Assembly: GCA_930367215.1 (NCBI GenBank)
Contig: OV884056.1
Location: forward strand, 231,809,127 to 231,873,126
DNA: 64,000 nucleotides
Reading direction: 5' to 3'
Source of the DNA: Pollenia angustigena
Taxonomy: Eukaryota; Arthropoda; Insecta; Diptera; Polleniidae
Of this stretch, positions 11,664 to 22,683 are shown one piece after another (the first letter of the stretch is position 1; every line of letters begins with the position of its first letter). A program made the position numbers and the translations under genes. The notes under the pieces were generated by a model. That model had not been told where the DNA came from. It searched no databases and saw only the letters and a program-made list of their open reading frames with translations.

Positions 11664-12045
11664 GGTCACGAACGTACGTTCGTACGCTTTTGATGTACAA
11701 ATAATATAGAAAACAAAACTTTTCCTAGCATTTTTTTTTCGATTCGATAGCATTTGGGTAGCTCTATGTTAAGTGCAAAAGATGGATTTCATCGAGTTTA
11801 ACTTTTCATAATAAGAGTTATAAACGCGTGGTCACGAACGTACGCAAAATAGAAGTCAACTTTGGCTGACAGTAGTGAAATGTAAAAATCTGCGCAATGG
11901 AACGGAATATTCAAATGTGAATAATTTTTTTTAAAAGTGTATTAATGTAGGTCTCCATCCGATATTTACAAAATAAAATATCTCTCTTGGTTTTTGTTTA
12001 ATTGGCTTATTTACCGGTCGCGAACGTACTAATCGCGAACGTACG
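11664..12045 (+). repeat. Four copies of a GGTCACGAACGTACG motif
   Basis: Copies are at 11664-11678, 11830-11844, 12016-12029 (GGTCGCGAACGTAC) and 12032-12045 (ATCGCGAACGTACG), all on the same strand. The first is extended to a palindrome, CGTACGTTCGTACG. The sequence between is unrelated, so this is not a simple tandem repeat. CpG-rich motifs stand out here because the surroundings are AT-rich. Confidence 0.6.
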
Positions 12046-12059
12046 ATTTTTCCATACGT

Positions 12060-12496
12060 TTTTTTGTTATTATCACCACGCATTTTCCCATTTCAAATTT
12101 CGTTAACAAAAAAACTTAATACTCCTTTTACAATTGATTGTAATGGAGGGATCATGAAGAAAGAGTGTAAACATAACATATTTCTTGCATGTTAAATAAG
12201 TATATACAAATGTCGTTAGAAGTAGAAAATACAGAAAAATATAAAATTTTCCAGTTTCCATCCCAATTTCCTCAAGTTAAACAGCTGAGATGTGCTATGA
12301 AACCATTCTTTTATAAGAACAAAGACTTTTTTCTAATAATAAACAATAAAAGACGATTATAATCAACATTTTATATTTTCATCCTGGTAGACCGTACTTA
12401 AGTATGAATGCATGTTAATTTAACAAGATAAACTTTTGATTTTAATATGAAACAGGTTTTTATGGATTCAATATTGAATCCATATTTATTTATATT
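12060..12496. other. Unassigned AT-rich stretch
   Basis: No gene or repeat recognised. Confidence 0.4.
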
Positions 12497-12574
12497 TAAT
12501 TAGTATTGTGGTTATTTTGTTGAGCTATTTATGGTTTTTAATCCAAATTTTTAATATTTTTAATTAGGCTTAAG

Positions 12575-13615
12575 CTGGGATCACACGATTGCCGCAAATG
12601 CACCAATATGACACAATTTTGATTGTGCTTTATTGACGCACAATAAAGAAATTGCAGCAATCAAATATTCTGAAATCACACGATCGCCCTGTTTTATACA
12701 AATTTAATTGCCGCTAGTTGGTACAAAGTGAAATGGGTACAATAATTGCCGCAGCACAGTCACACGATTGTTATTACTTGACAACTGCGAAAACAGCTGT
12801 TGTGGTAGCTTTTTATTTGTTTGGAAATTCTAGTTGGTATGTTCATTAAAAACGAACAATTTCTTCATATGAACTCTACAATTTTTTGTTGAATAGTTTT
12901 ATTTGAAATATTTTATGAAAAATTTATGAAATTCCAAAAATAAGTTCAACAATTTCGAATGTTAACGTTTGCATAGAAAATTAAATTTAAAAAATATTAT
13001 TTAAATATCAGTAACTTAATTCTGTAACTTTATTAATTTAACTACCGATATCGTTTAGTAAAGAGAAATCTCGGCTACTTTAACAAATTTTTTGTTCTCG
13101 TTTTCAAGGTAACAAATATTTTCTTTAAGAAATATCAACAAATATCTGTAACAGAAATAATACTTAGTTTTATGAAATATCTTTAATAAAAATATTCGCA
13201 CTTAACATCTACATAGTGTGCTTGTGAATATATTTACATACATATTTGTTAATAACAAAAATTTAGAAAAAAATTAAAAATGCATAGTAAATAAATACAT
13301 ATTTATCTTCATTACTTGCTAAAGGAAACACAAAAACGTAAATTTATTTAAAAAAGGCAAATATTGGCGCGTATTGTGTTGTTTGATTGCCGCACAAGAA
13401 GGCAATAAATATTGGTGCATTTTTGTTATTTTTATTGACGCGCGGTTGCATAGCAAACAGTCACACGATTGCCGCACCAGGGTTGCATTTGATTGGTAAA
13501 AGTAAGCACAATATTGTCCTCGATTGGTACATGAGCCAATTGATTGTGCAGTCACACGATTGGTGTATTAAAAATGTGAAAATTGGTGCATTGCGGCAGT
13601 CGTGTGATCCAAGCT
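12575..13615. mobile_element. Element Z, 1041 bp TIR element with repeated TCACACGATTG
   Basis: The ends are CTGGGATCACACGATTGCCG and, inverted, AGCTTGGATCACACGACTGC; both run on to GCAATGCACCAAT or close to it. TTAAG (or TTAA) is duplicated at 12570-12574 and 13616-13620, and the uninterrupted Y unit has a single GGCTTAAGTTC at this point. TCACACGATTG or a one-base variant occurs six times, clustered near both ends (12581, 12676, 12760, 13461, 13552 and inverted at 13597). No transposase frame is present, so this is non-autonomous. Confidence 0.8.
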
Positions 13616-14356
13616 TTAAGTTCATGAAATTTAATTTTTCATTAAATTATTTTTATGAAGAAAGGAATTTTACAACATAAAAATTAATTAAAATTTGTTA
13701 TTGATAATCTTTCATTCTTGACGTGGCTGGGGCTCGAACCCCGGCCGGCAGGTTACCATGACATGTTTCGATTGCAACCACTCAATCTCCTCAGATGGAT
13801 TTGCCGTCTTACACTCGCTGACGTCAATAGTCAAACATCAATTCTTAAACCAAATTGTATTCTAACATTTGGTAAATCGAAATTTGCTTTCCTGAATGAT
13901 TATCCATTTTAATTGATTTTACATGTTTTTTCCTTACTTCTGTTTTTTCGTACTTTTGTCAAGAATTTTTCTTGAAGTCCAAGTAAATTTTTTGTTTTTT
14001 CATTTTGTCTTTTTCTTTTCTGTTGACCTTTTTCAGCACAACTTGAAGGACAAATGTACACATAGAGCTCGTGCCTTAGCTTTTACAATAATTAGTATTG
14101 TGGTTATTTTGTTGAACTATTTATGGTTTTTTATCCAAATTTTTAATATTTTTAATTAGGCTTAAGTTCATGAAATTTAATTTTTCATTAAATTATTTTT
14201 ATGAAGAAAGGAATTTTACAACATGATAATTAATTAAAATTGTTATTGATAATCTTTCATTCTTGACGTGGCTGGGGCTCGAACCCCGGCCGGCAGGTTA
14301 CCATGACATGTTTCGATTGCAACCACTCAATCTCCTCAAATGGATTTGCCGTCTTA

Positions 14357-14495
14357 CTGCCTGTTTTTAGAAAACGTAAACAAGTGAGTGAGTAGGAAAT
14401 TATATTGAAAACAACAATAAAAAACGAAAATTTGTTTTTGTTTTCAATATAATTTTTCACTCACTCACTTGTTTACGTTTTCTAAAAACAGGCAG
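14357..14495. mobile_element. 139 bp hairpin MITE with TTA duplication
   Basis: CTGCCTGTTTTTAGAAAACG begins the element and its complement ends it; arms of about 57 bp are nearly perfect. TTA is present at 14354-14356 and 14496-14498, while the uninterrupted unit reads GCCGTCTTACACTCGC once. A 3 bp TTA/TWA target is typical of PIF/Harbinger elements. Confidence 0.85.
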
Positions 14496-14745
14496 TTACA
14501 CTCGCATCCATCGACGACTGCTGACGTCAATAGTCAAACATCAATCCTTAAACCAAATTGTATTCTAAAATTCGGTAGATAGAAATTTGCTTTCCTGAAT
14601 GATTATCCATTTTAATTGATTTTACATGTTTTTTCCTTACTTCTGTTTTTTCGTACTTTTGTCAAGAATTTTTCTTGAAGTCCAAGTAAATTTTTTGTTT
14701 TTTCATTTTGTCTTTTTCTTTTCTGTTAACCTTTTTCAGCACAAC

Positions 14746-16255
14746 AAAGGAAGAAAACGTTCTTAACCGTTTTGTCTGTGCCGTATAAATCGGATAAGAT
14801 TTAGACAGTCGAAATATTCGAAAACCGGTTTCTGAAAAATGTCGAATAGCCGAAGACTCTATTTTTATTATTTGATAATTGAAAACAACAAATTTTTTGT
14901 ATTTGTGTTAGTAGCAAGTTTGAACGCTAATAACTCTGAAATTATTGAGCAGATTTTTTTTTATTGTGCACTTCTGTTAGTAAAATACCTTTCAAACGGT
15001 GTATATTTTGTTCAAATCGGTTGACAAACAGAGGAGGAAAGCTTTCCAAACTGTTTTGCCTTTGCCGATTTATATTTCGTTATTGTCCTTGGACAGATTG
15101 TAAAAAAGGTATTAAAGGTGTTATGTACTTGCTATTTTTTGTATTGGATTTTTTTAGGATTGACTGAATGAAACAACAAATGCGAGAAAAGACAAGAAAT
15201 ACAATTTGATAAACAACCCCTTTTTTCTGATTGCCATTTCTCATGTTTATTTTTTTCTTTGACTAAAACAAAAAACTGATAAAAGCTTGGGCAGATGAAA
15301 CTATTTTGTTTTTGATCAGTGAAATAAAGCAGGTGCCCTTCATATGGAATTTCAAATCATAAATTTTCAATTAAAGAATATACCCCGATGTAATTCGTAA
15401 TATTTTACATTATTTGCATTAAATTTTATTGTTAAAAAAAAAAATTGTTTGTGATTCCAAAATAAAATGTAAACAAAACAAACAATACTGCCCACGTTTT
15501 TTGCCCACAAAAGCCCGTCAAATAAGCTAAAAATCGCAAAAAAAAAAGTTAAAAACCGCTACTTTCGATCAAAAACTAGAAAAATTGGCAACAGTGCTAT
15601 CAATTAATCTGGAAATGTCAATTTTAAGTTAAAAATTTTTATATTTTTTTTGACAGTCTTAGATTATTTATCGATAACTCATGTATATTTGTTTGACATT
15701 TCAAGATTTATTATGATATAATCATACTCTTTACACTCAGTCAGTTTTCCTATGCAAATATATTTGCACTGTTCTCCAATATAGAAAAAATACAAAAAAT
15801 AGCAAGTATCATAACAGCTTAATTAATTAAAAAAATAAAATATTCGCATATATTTTTGCGAATGCTAATGGCAAAAATAAACAAAAAGTTTGCAAATGCA
15901 AACAGAAATATTCGACGCACCACTAGTCAGTACAACAGTGTAGTAGTAAGATTTTCATACTTTGCTATATTTTAATGCAAATAGACGATTATTCGGTTAT
16001 TCCTACAAAGAATCTAAGTAATAATAATATAAAAACCCAAAGTGCATCAATTTGATATTCTTTAAACTTCATAGATTTTTACAACTTGGTAAAAAATTAC
16101 TATAAAAGTCTTTGTCCTGTTTGGTTTAATAATTAAAAAAAAAAAAAAAAAAAAAAACTATACAGATATGAGCGGGTGTGTGAAACCATTTCATATAAAT
16201 TTGTGGTAAAAATATTGTGTCTTGTTTTGTACTTAAACTTTTTTGTTAAACAATT
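14746..16255. other. Unassigned AT-rich stretch
   Basis: Two diverged blocks near 14750 and 15033 share GTTTTG.CT.TGCC and may be an old duplication. TGCAAATATATTTGCA near 15753 is a short palindrome. An A run of about 25 bp lies at 16135-16157. No gene is recognised. Confidence 0.35.
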
Positions 16256-17350
16256 TTATACCCTTCACCACAGGTGGAAAAGGGTGTATATGTATAAGTT
16301 TGTCGTTCCGTTTGTAAATTTTATAATAATTATCTTAGACCTTATAAAGCGTATATCTTCTGGGTACTTATGAGTAGCGAAGTTAATCTACGATGTCCGT
16401 CTGTCTGTTGAAATGGGTTTTCTGAAGACCCCAGCTATCATGGGGACTTGGTTGGTATATATGTCAGTGCCCCGGTAGACTAGCTGGTAGAGAGCTTGTC
16501 TATCAGCGCCGGGGTTGCGGGTTCGATTCCCGCCAGAGACTTTGGTTTCTTTCCTGCAGACAAGCGTAGAGCTTCGCGGGATTAGCGTAGGGAATTTAAA
16601 AAAAAAAAAAAAACTAGAAATCTAGAAAATGCGTGCCGCCATCAGCTCCTTATAATTTTGCTATTGAAACTCAGCCAGATCGGTTCATTGCCGGTTGAGG
16701 TATGAGCTTAAACCTAAGATTGCCTCTAATTGTTTTCATCAAATCCTATGTTGTTGTTTTTTTATACCCATTACCGAAAGTAACATGGAAATATACCTTG
16801 CATAAGTTGTTTTGTTATTTCAATACTTTTTTATGCGTTTTTTTATACATAAAAATTCATAAAAGCACAGCGAAGTTGATCTTATAATATCTGTCTGTCC
16901 GTCAGTCTATCTGTTTTTCGGTATATGTATCTGACGAACAGAAAGAGCAAAAGTTTTCAAATTACATAGTTACATTCATGACCGACAAAGCGTGGGCGGT
17001 ATTTGAGAAGTGGGCATGGCACAAAATAGATTTATTTATATCTAAAGAACAGTAAGATAAAAATCGTCCAAATTGACTACACATAGCTGGGTAATCAATG
17101 CACAACATCTCTTAAAATATAGGAGGGATTGCAGAAGTGAATGTTGCACATCCCGTACAAAGACAAAATAGATTTCTGTATAGCTTAAGAACGGCAAACT
17201 TTTCAAATTAGGTGCAAGCATCTTGGCTATGAATAAAAAAACCCGACAAAGTATGGGCGGGATTGCAGAAGTGGGCGGGGCACAAAATTTATTCATGGTG
17301 GAGGGTATAAATGATTTGGCATAACCGAATAGAGCTCTCTTACTTGTTTT
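16256..17350 (+). repeat. TATACCCTTCACC dispersed repeat (family P), copy 1
   Basis: It starts TATACCCTTCACCACAGGTG and ends GGTGGAGGGTATAAAT...ACTTGTTTT, giving short inverted ends. Other copies are at 45816-47050 and 58372-59355. Shared internal text includes AGTTTGTC.TTCCGTTTGTAA, TTCTGGGT.CTTATGAG and GATGTCCGTCTGTC. A SINE is inserted at 16466. No protein is encoded. Confidence 0.8.
16466..16613 (+). repeat. tRNA-derived SINE, copy 1
   Basis: The head reads as a tRNA-like gene: TAGCTGGTAGAGAG (A box) at 16481 and GGTTCGATTCC (B box) at 16520-16530, about 40 bp apart. A short body follows (GACAAGCGTAGAGCTTCGCG) and then 16 A residues. A second copy is at 51379-51515 on the minus strand. 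The tail and unrelated body distinguish it from a functional tRNA gene. Confidence 0.85.
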
Positions 17351-17538
17351 ATTTTATTTAATTTTATTATATTTTTATTTGTGTTGTGCTCTGAAGAATG
17401 CACTTGTGAGTGTGTGTATAGTAAAGTATATACATATATAAAAGTTACTAATAAAAGGTATACTATTGCAAACACTTAAAATGCACATAAATTGCTAAAT
17501 ATTCTCTTATACACACATACCCACCGGCATGCATAAGT

Positions 17539-17706
17539 ACACAGAAAAAAATATCTCAAGACATTTTTTAACAACACAGTTTGTTGAAAATGCAGTTTTA
17601 GGTCAATAAACTTTTTGTTTGATTCAATGAAAAATTTTATCAATTTTACACTTTGCAAAATAGCATTAAATAAAACATATTTAATAATGAAATAAAAAAT
17701 ATTTGA
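17539..17706 (+). repeat. Family X, left end with ACACAGAAAAAAATAT terminus
   Basis: This matches the reverse complement of 27740-27907 closely, including CAACACAGTTTGTTGAAAAT and TGTTTGATTCAATGAAAAA. It is the left end of a TIR family of roughly 0.7 kb whose right end (TTTTTTTCTGTGTAC) is at 26268. Bases 17701-17706 (ATTTGA) are the target duplication of the first LINE. Confidence 0.75.
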
Positions 17707-20232
17707 CCTCAAGAAATACGTTTAAAATAAATGGTTATATACTATATGATACCAAGGACCCTCGAGATAGAGCTTGTGGAGGTTCTGCCATTTTAATAAA
17801 AACCCGAGTGAAACACTACCTAATGTGTGATCATCGTGAAGATTATCTCCAAGCAACGAACATTTGCGTTGAGGAATTAAATAGAAACCTAGTAATTTCA
17901 TCGTTATACTCCCCGCCTAGATTTTCAATATCGGAGGACCAATATTATAAATATTTTAAATCATTAGGACCGTGTTTCCTAGCCGCTGGCGATTAGAACG
18001 CTAAACATACCTTCTGGGGGTCGCGACTTATAACACCAAAGGGTCGTGTTTTATTTAACACAATTTCTAAAATGGATTTAAATGTGGTAGCGAGCGGACA
18101 ACCAACATATTGGCCCACTGATCATCAAAAAATTCCAGATGTCATCGATTTCGGCGAGGTTAAAAACATTCCCATAGAAACGATTATTGTTGAAGCCTCC
18201 CTAGATTTATCTTCCGACCATACACCTACAATTGTTACAATAATGAACCCCAATAGAATTGTTCCTCCGACGACAGCTACGCAAAAAATATAAAAAATAT
18301 CTTAGTACCCATTGCACAGAAAATATTGCGCTCAGTACACCGGATTATGTAGATCGCTCTATTGACAATTTTGACAGTTTTCTGAAACTAGCTGTTCAAC
18401 ATTCCAATATTGCCCCCAAAAAAACAAAAACTATTAAAAAATATTCCACAGATGTCGAGCATCTTTTGTCTGAAAAAAGGAGGGCTCGAAGAGATTGGCA
18501 ATTGCACAGATCCCCTCAACTTAAGAACTTGCTTAAAGAGTGTACAAAAAGACTTAGAAAGTTACTGCAGACTAAGAAAACGGCTTCTCTGGAAAAATAT
18601 CTTGAGGAACTTGATGCAACCCCACAATCAAACTACTCATTATGGCGCGCAGCTAGAAATCTCAAAAGGCCAGTTGTCTCTAAACCACCATTAAGAAACT
18701 TGAATGGAAGTTGGGCAAGAAATGATGTTGAAAAAGGAAATCTGTATGTCAATCATTTAAAAAACGTATTTACCCCAAATATATCTCACGATATTGCGGT
18801 CGAGTTACCACCTGTTGCTGCTAGAGCAGCTGATCCGCTAAGATTTAAGATAAGAGAAATCGAAAAGGCTATTTGTGATTTAAACCCCAAGAAGGCTCCT
18901 GGTTTTGATAAGATCAGCAACAAAATGCTTTTGGAGCTACCCAGCATAGCAAAGAAAATTATTCTTTTAATTTTTAATGCTATTTTACGCCTTGAATACT
19001 ATCCTCAAAAGTGGAAGGTCTCCTTAGTCACCATGATACCTAAACCTGGAAAGGATCACACAAAAGTTGAGTCATATAGGCCCATAAGCTTACTTTCTAA
19101 TATATCAAAGCTGTTTGAGAAGCTGTTAGCGTCAAAATTAACCCCAATTTTAAATGAAAATAGATGTATTCCTAACCACCAATTCGGCTTTAGAAGAGAA
19201 CACAGCGCAATTGAGCAAACCCATCGTATAGTAAACGCAATAAGAAAAGCCTTTGAAGAAAAAAAATATTGCTCCGCTCTCTTCATCGATGTTTCTCAAG
19301 CTTTTGATAAAGTCTGGCATGAAGGCTTATTACATAAATTGAAGCTCAACTTACCAGTAAACACACGCAAGCTGTTAGAAAGCTACTTAGTCGATCGAAA
19401 GTTTATTATTAAAGAAGGTGATTATTTAAGCTCTCCTCAGCAAATTTACGCTGGAGTCCCTCAGGGAAGCATCCTGGGCCCACTTTTATACTTAATATAT
19501 ACCTCGGATATGCCAACAAACAACTACACACAAACTTCAACATTTGCTGATGATACAGCTTTTTTGAGCGTGCACGAAAACCGTCAAGAAGCATCTCGAT
19601 ACCTACAGGATCATATATTTCAACTCGAACTATGGTTAAAGCAATGGAGGATAGAGGTCAATGAGCAAAAATGCGTACATATAACATTCACCTTGCGTCG
19701 GGAATCATGCCCCCCTATTAAAATCAATAATCAAATAATACCTCAAAATTCGCATGTAAAATACCTCGGTATTCATCTAGATCGCCGTTTAACGTGGAAA
19801 AGCCATATAGATGCAAAATTAACTCAAATGAAACTAAAAGCCATCCAAATTCATTGGCTTATTGGAAGAAACTCTGTCCTTAGTCTCGATTGCAAACTTC
19901 TTCTTTACAACTCCATCTTAAAGCCAATCTGGTGCTATGGTATTCAGTTATGGGGCACTGCCTCGGCCTCTAATATCGAAAAAATTCAAAGGCGCCAAAA
20001 TAAACTACTTCGAATAATCACAGCTGCCCCTTGGTATGTTAAAAACTCAAATATTCACAAGGATCTCAATGTTCCATTAGTTAAAACTATGATTACGAAA
20101 TATGCAGTAAAATACTTAAAAAGGCTCGAATTGCACCCGAACCCACTAGCACGAAATATTTTAAATGATAGCGGCCACACTCGCTTAAGAAGAAGAGACA
20201 CTGCGGCACTTGTCCAATTAGATGAGCGATAA
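17707..20232 (+). pseudogene. Broken ORF2 (endonuclease and reverse transcriptase), Jockey-like
   Basis: ORF2 of a non-LTR retrotransposon would nick target DNA and copy its own RNA there. The N-terminus is missing: the frame opens within the APE endonuclease at CGGSAILIKTRVKH. A TAG at 17994-17996 replaces the residue between GD and NAKHTFWGS, the place of the conserved GDFNA motif. The SDH motif (SSDHTPTIV) follows in the same frame. A frameshift in the A-rich stretch near 18285-18295 moves into the frame that runs to 20232. That frame holds the reverse transcriptase: SYRPISLLSNISKLFEKLL, SALFIDVSQAFDKVWH (motif A), AGVPQGSILGPLLY (motif B), FADDTAF (catalytic FADD), and KYLGIHLDRRLTWKSHI. 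The C-terminal WGTAS...IQRRQNKLLR...PWYV block is typical of the Jockey clade. One nonsense codon, one frameshift and the truncation make it inactive. Confidence 0.88.
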
Positions 20233-20375
20233 ACACCTATAAAAGTGAACAGAACCCGCGATGAACAAAATTTTTGTCTGGCACTGGCAGGACAAAAAAT
20301 AACGTATTAGGTTAAGATTTGATTAATTATTGTTAGTTCATATTTGATATATGAAGATTCAATAAATAAATAATG

Positions 20376-20400
<25 letters not shown>
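17707..20400 (+). mobile_element. 5'-truncated Jockey-like LINE
   Basis: The element starts inside its endonuclease domain and ends with a 168 bp 3' tail and a poly(A) run (about 20378-20400). ATTTGA is duplicated at 17701-17706 and 20401-20406, and the uninterrupted family X sequence has one copy, so the insertion boundaries are firm. Truncation at the 5' end is the usual result of incomplete reverse transcription. Confidence 0.9.
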
Positions 20401-20406
<6 letters not shown>

Positions 20407-20697
20407 ATCAAAGTAAATAAAGTATTTTTATTACTCTTTTCCATTTGTAAAGTCTCATTCGCTTTACAGTTTTATTTGCATAATATATTTAGTTTTGCCA
20501 ATGTCTTTGGAAAAAGTTTTCTAGATGATCTGGCCGAAGCATCCAGAGCAATGCACATAGGAACTAGCTTATCCCCCTATATTAAATTTTAATATGGGGT
20601 GATTTATTTAAAAAGAAAAAAAATTAGGAATTAAGCACATCATCCTTAATAAATAAATAAAGATTCAATAAACATTTTGTTTGATTTATTCAGCATT
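20401..20697 (+). repeat. Family X, middle part of copy A
   Basis: It continues family X after the first LINE: TTTGAATCAAAGTAAATAAA, then TTCCATTTGTAAAGTCTCAT and TGATCTGGCCGAAGCA. The same segment occurs at 25745-26030 and, inverted, at 27480-27730. Copy A stops near 20697, where family Y sequence begins. Confidence 0.75.
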
Positions 20698-21020
20698 TGA
20701 AATGAAAAAAAACAAAAAATGTACTTGGACTTCAAGAAAAATTCTTGACAAAAGTACGAAAAAACAGAAGTAAGGAAAAAACATGTAAAATCAATTAAAA
20801 TGGATAATCATTCAGGAAAGCAAATTTCGATCTACCAAATGTTAGAATACAATTTGGTTTAAGGATTGATGTTTGACTATTGACCTGCCGGCCGGGGTTC
20901 GTGCCCCAGCCACTTCAAGAATGAAATCTTATCAATAACAATTTTAATTAATTTTCATGTTGTAAAATTCCTTTCTTCATAAAAATAATTTAATGAAAAA
21001 TTAAATTTCATGAACTTAAG
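20698..21020 (+). repeat. Family Y, copy 3 (truncated)
   Basis: It begins in the CAAAAAATGTACTTGGACTT part of Y and ends at CATGAACTTAAGC. It retains GGGGTTCGTGCCCC (B box with one change) but lacks the A-box segment, so about 100 bp of the tRNA-like core is deleted here. Confidence 0.75.
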
Positions 21021-21046
21021 CCATATTTAATAATGAAATAAAAAAG
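21021..21046 (+). repeat. Family X sliver flanking the second LINE
   Basis: CATATTTAATAATGAAATAA and the following As are identical to 17678-17702. This places the second LINE in a copy of X closely related to copy A. Confidence 0.55.
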
Positions 21047-21122
21047 ACGTCGTTCTGATCGGACGTGTTTTTATCTGAGCACCGCTGTGTTGTTAATATC
21101 TGTTCAATATCTCTTGTAAACA

Positions 21123-21290
21123 TTTATCATCGCCAAGATAGAAATCTGAAAATCTAAAATTTGAATTTTAATTTAATCTCAATCATACAAAAACAATAAA
21201 AACAATTTATCATCGCCAAGATAAAAATCCAAAATTTAATCTTAAATTTAATCTCAATCATACAAAAACAATAACCAGTGTAACAAAATA
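21123..21290 (+). promoter_or_regulatory. Tandem 83 bp repeat in the LINE 5' leader
   Basis: TTTATCATCGCCAAGATA recurs at 21123 and 21206, each followed by AATTTAATCTCAATCATACA. Repeated 5' leaders are often internal promoters in LINEs. GGACGTG at 21061-21067 matches the fly downstream promoter element (RGWCGTG), but its distance from a start site cannot be fixed. Confidence 0.5.
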
Positions 21291-21511
21291 AATAAAAGCG
21301 AAAATAGCCACAGAAACTTTAAAAACACAAAATAAAAACACAAAATAAAAATAAAAATAAAAACATAAACTCAATTTAACAACAACAAATACGAAAACCG
21401 GTTTTAGAACAATAATACTACAACAATAAAATCGCGAGACACAAAAAATAAAAAATAAAAAAAAGAAAAGAACATTAATCTCTGGTTATACTTAAAATTA
21501 TTAACAAAAAA

Positions 21512-22447
21512 ATGTCACACAACATACAAACGCGCCAAACAACAAAAAAAAGCGCAATAGGGTCATTAGACTCTTTTACTTGTGCATCGCCTAAACAACG
21601 GGAGTCTGATTCAGAGACTCATAAATGGCATTGGATTGAAAAAAATCTGAGTAAACAAAACCAATACATAACTGATCGTTTTAATGAGATCTGTGAGCAA
21701 CTATCTAAAAGTGAGAAAAGAATAATTGAAAGAGTTGAACAATCATTAAAAAGAGTTGAAGAATCGTTTGAAGAGTTTAAAGTAGAGTTATCCGATGTTA
21801 AGAGAGATTTAAACGAAGTTAAAGAAAGAGTAGTGGAATTAGAAACAGTAGCGGGTGATGTCATTAGTCTACGTCAGGAAATTGGTTATTTAAAAAAAGT
21901 GGTGGACAAACAAGAAAATGCCACAGTTGCAAGTGACATTCGTATTAATGGTGTGCCAATGTATGAAAATGAAAACATAAATGGAATATTTAATACTTTA
22001 TGTGATACTATCGGCATAAATCGACTACCGGTAAAGTCAATTTTCCGTTTAAAAAAGACCAAGACAGGGGGGACAAATTTAACTGATCCAGCCATTATTG
22101 TTAGATTTGATACACCATTTGAAAGAAATTTTTTGTTAAAAGCAATTTCTAATTTTTTGCGCATAAGGAAAGGTCAATTGCTGCTATCTGATGTTGGTTT
22201 TGATTCAAATCAACCGTTCAATGTTAAGGAAAACCTTACTCAACGTAACTTTTTGTTATATATAGAAGCTGTTAGATTGTGGAGGGATAACAAACTGGAA
22301 TCTGTTTACTCTAGACGTGGTATCGTATATGTCAAAGTAAACCGCGCGGATGAACCAAGCCGAATTGATAGTTTTGATGATATAAAAAAACTTAATTTGT
22401 TTCGTATGCAAAGGGGAAATAATAACATTCCCATTGGTAGTGGATAG
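21512..22447 (+). CDS. LINE ORF1 protein (coiled coil, RNA-binding)
   Basis: This 311-residue protein is the likely RNA-binding chaperone of the retrotransposon particle. The start ATG follows AACAAAAAA, a good insect context. Residues 1-45 are polar. From about 50 to 135 there is a long heptad pattern (KSEKRIIERVEQSLKRVEES, then VKERVVELETVAGDV), a coiled coil for trimer or dimer formation. From about 143 to 240 comes an RRM-like segment opening with SDIRINGVPMYENENING, then PAIIVRF and FLLKAISNF, the layout seen in L1/CR1-type ORF1 proteins. A basic C-terminal part includes YSRRGIVYVKV. No zinc knuckle (CCHC) is seen. It lies 236 bp upstream of ORF2 in a different arrangement from overlapping ORFs. 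Length and order fit ORF1; the exact clade is inferred. Confidence 0.85.
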   Translation: MSHNIQTRQTTKKSAIGSLDSFTCASPKQRESDSETHKWHWIEKNLSKQNQYITDRFNEICEQLSKSEKRIIERVEQSLKRVEESFEEFKVELSDVKRDLNEVKERVVELETVAGDVISLRQEIGYLKKVVDKQENATVASDIRINGVPMYENENINGIFNTLCDTIGINRLPVKSIFRLKKTKTGGTNLTDPAIIVRFDTPFERNFLLKAISNFLRIRKGQLLLSDVGFDSNQPFNVKENLTQRNFLLYIEAVRLWRDNKLESVYSRRGIVYVKVNRADEPSRIDSFDDIKKLNLFRMQRGNNNIPIGSG

Positions 22448-22683
22448 TGTATCATTATTTTTATTATTGTGTCAAAACTGTTTTGGATGTTTAAGCACTG
22501 ATTGTTATATTTTTATTAAACCCTTAAAATTAAAAATGATTTTATACGTTTTATCCAAATTTAATTTTTTAATTTTACTTAAATTTTGTAGTGTTATAAC
22601 CACTTTTTACCATAATACCATTTTAAAATTTGTTACTAAAAAACAACAATTGAATTGCGTTGCGATCTTCTTTGGAAAACAAT

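Larger units (their letters stand above)
12497..14745 (-). repeat. Family Y, copy 2 (tandem units, tRNA-like core on minus strand)
   Basis: Unit pieces are 12497-12574, 13616-14160 and 14161-14745; the order is the reverse complement of copy 1. On the minus strand each full unit has GATTGAGTGGTTGCAATCG and GGGGTTCGAGCCCC. Element Z (12575-13615) and a 139 bp hairpin (14357-14495) are inserted into it. Comparing interrupted and uninterrupted units dates both insertions as younger than the duplication of Y. Confidence 0.75.

Noticed and set aside
13319..13680. Overlapping frames of 78 and 97 codons
   Set aside because: They are readings of the repeated TCACACGATTG motifs and TIR of element Z.
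16481..16533. Functional tRNA gene
   Set aside because: The tRNA-like head continues into a SINE body and poly(A) tail, and a second copy has the same structure.
18410..19594. Additional frames within LINE 1
   Set aside because: They are shadows of the reverse transcriptase frame.
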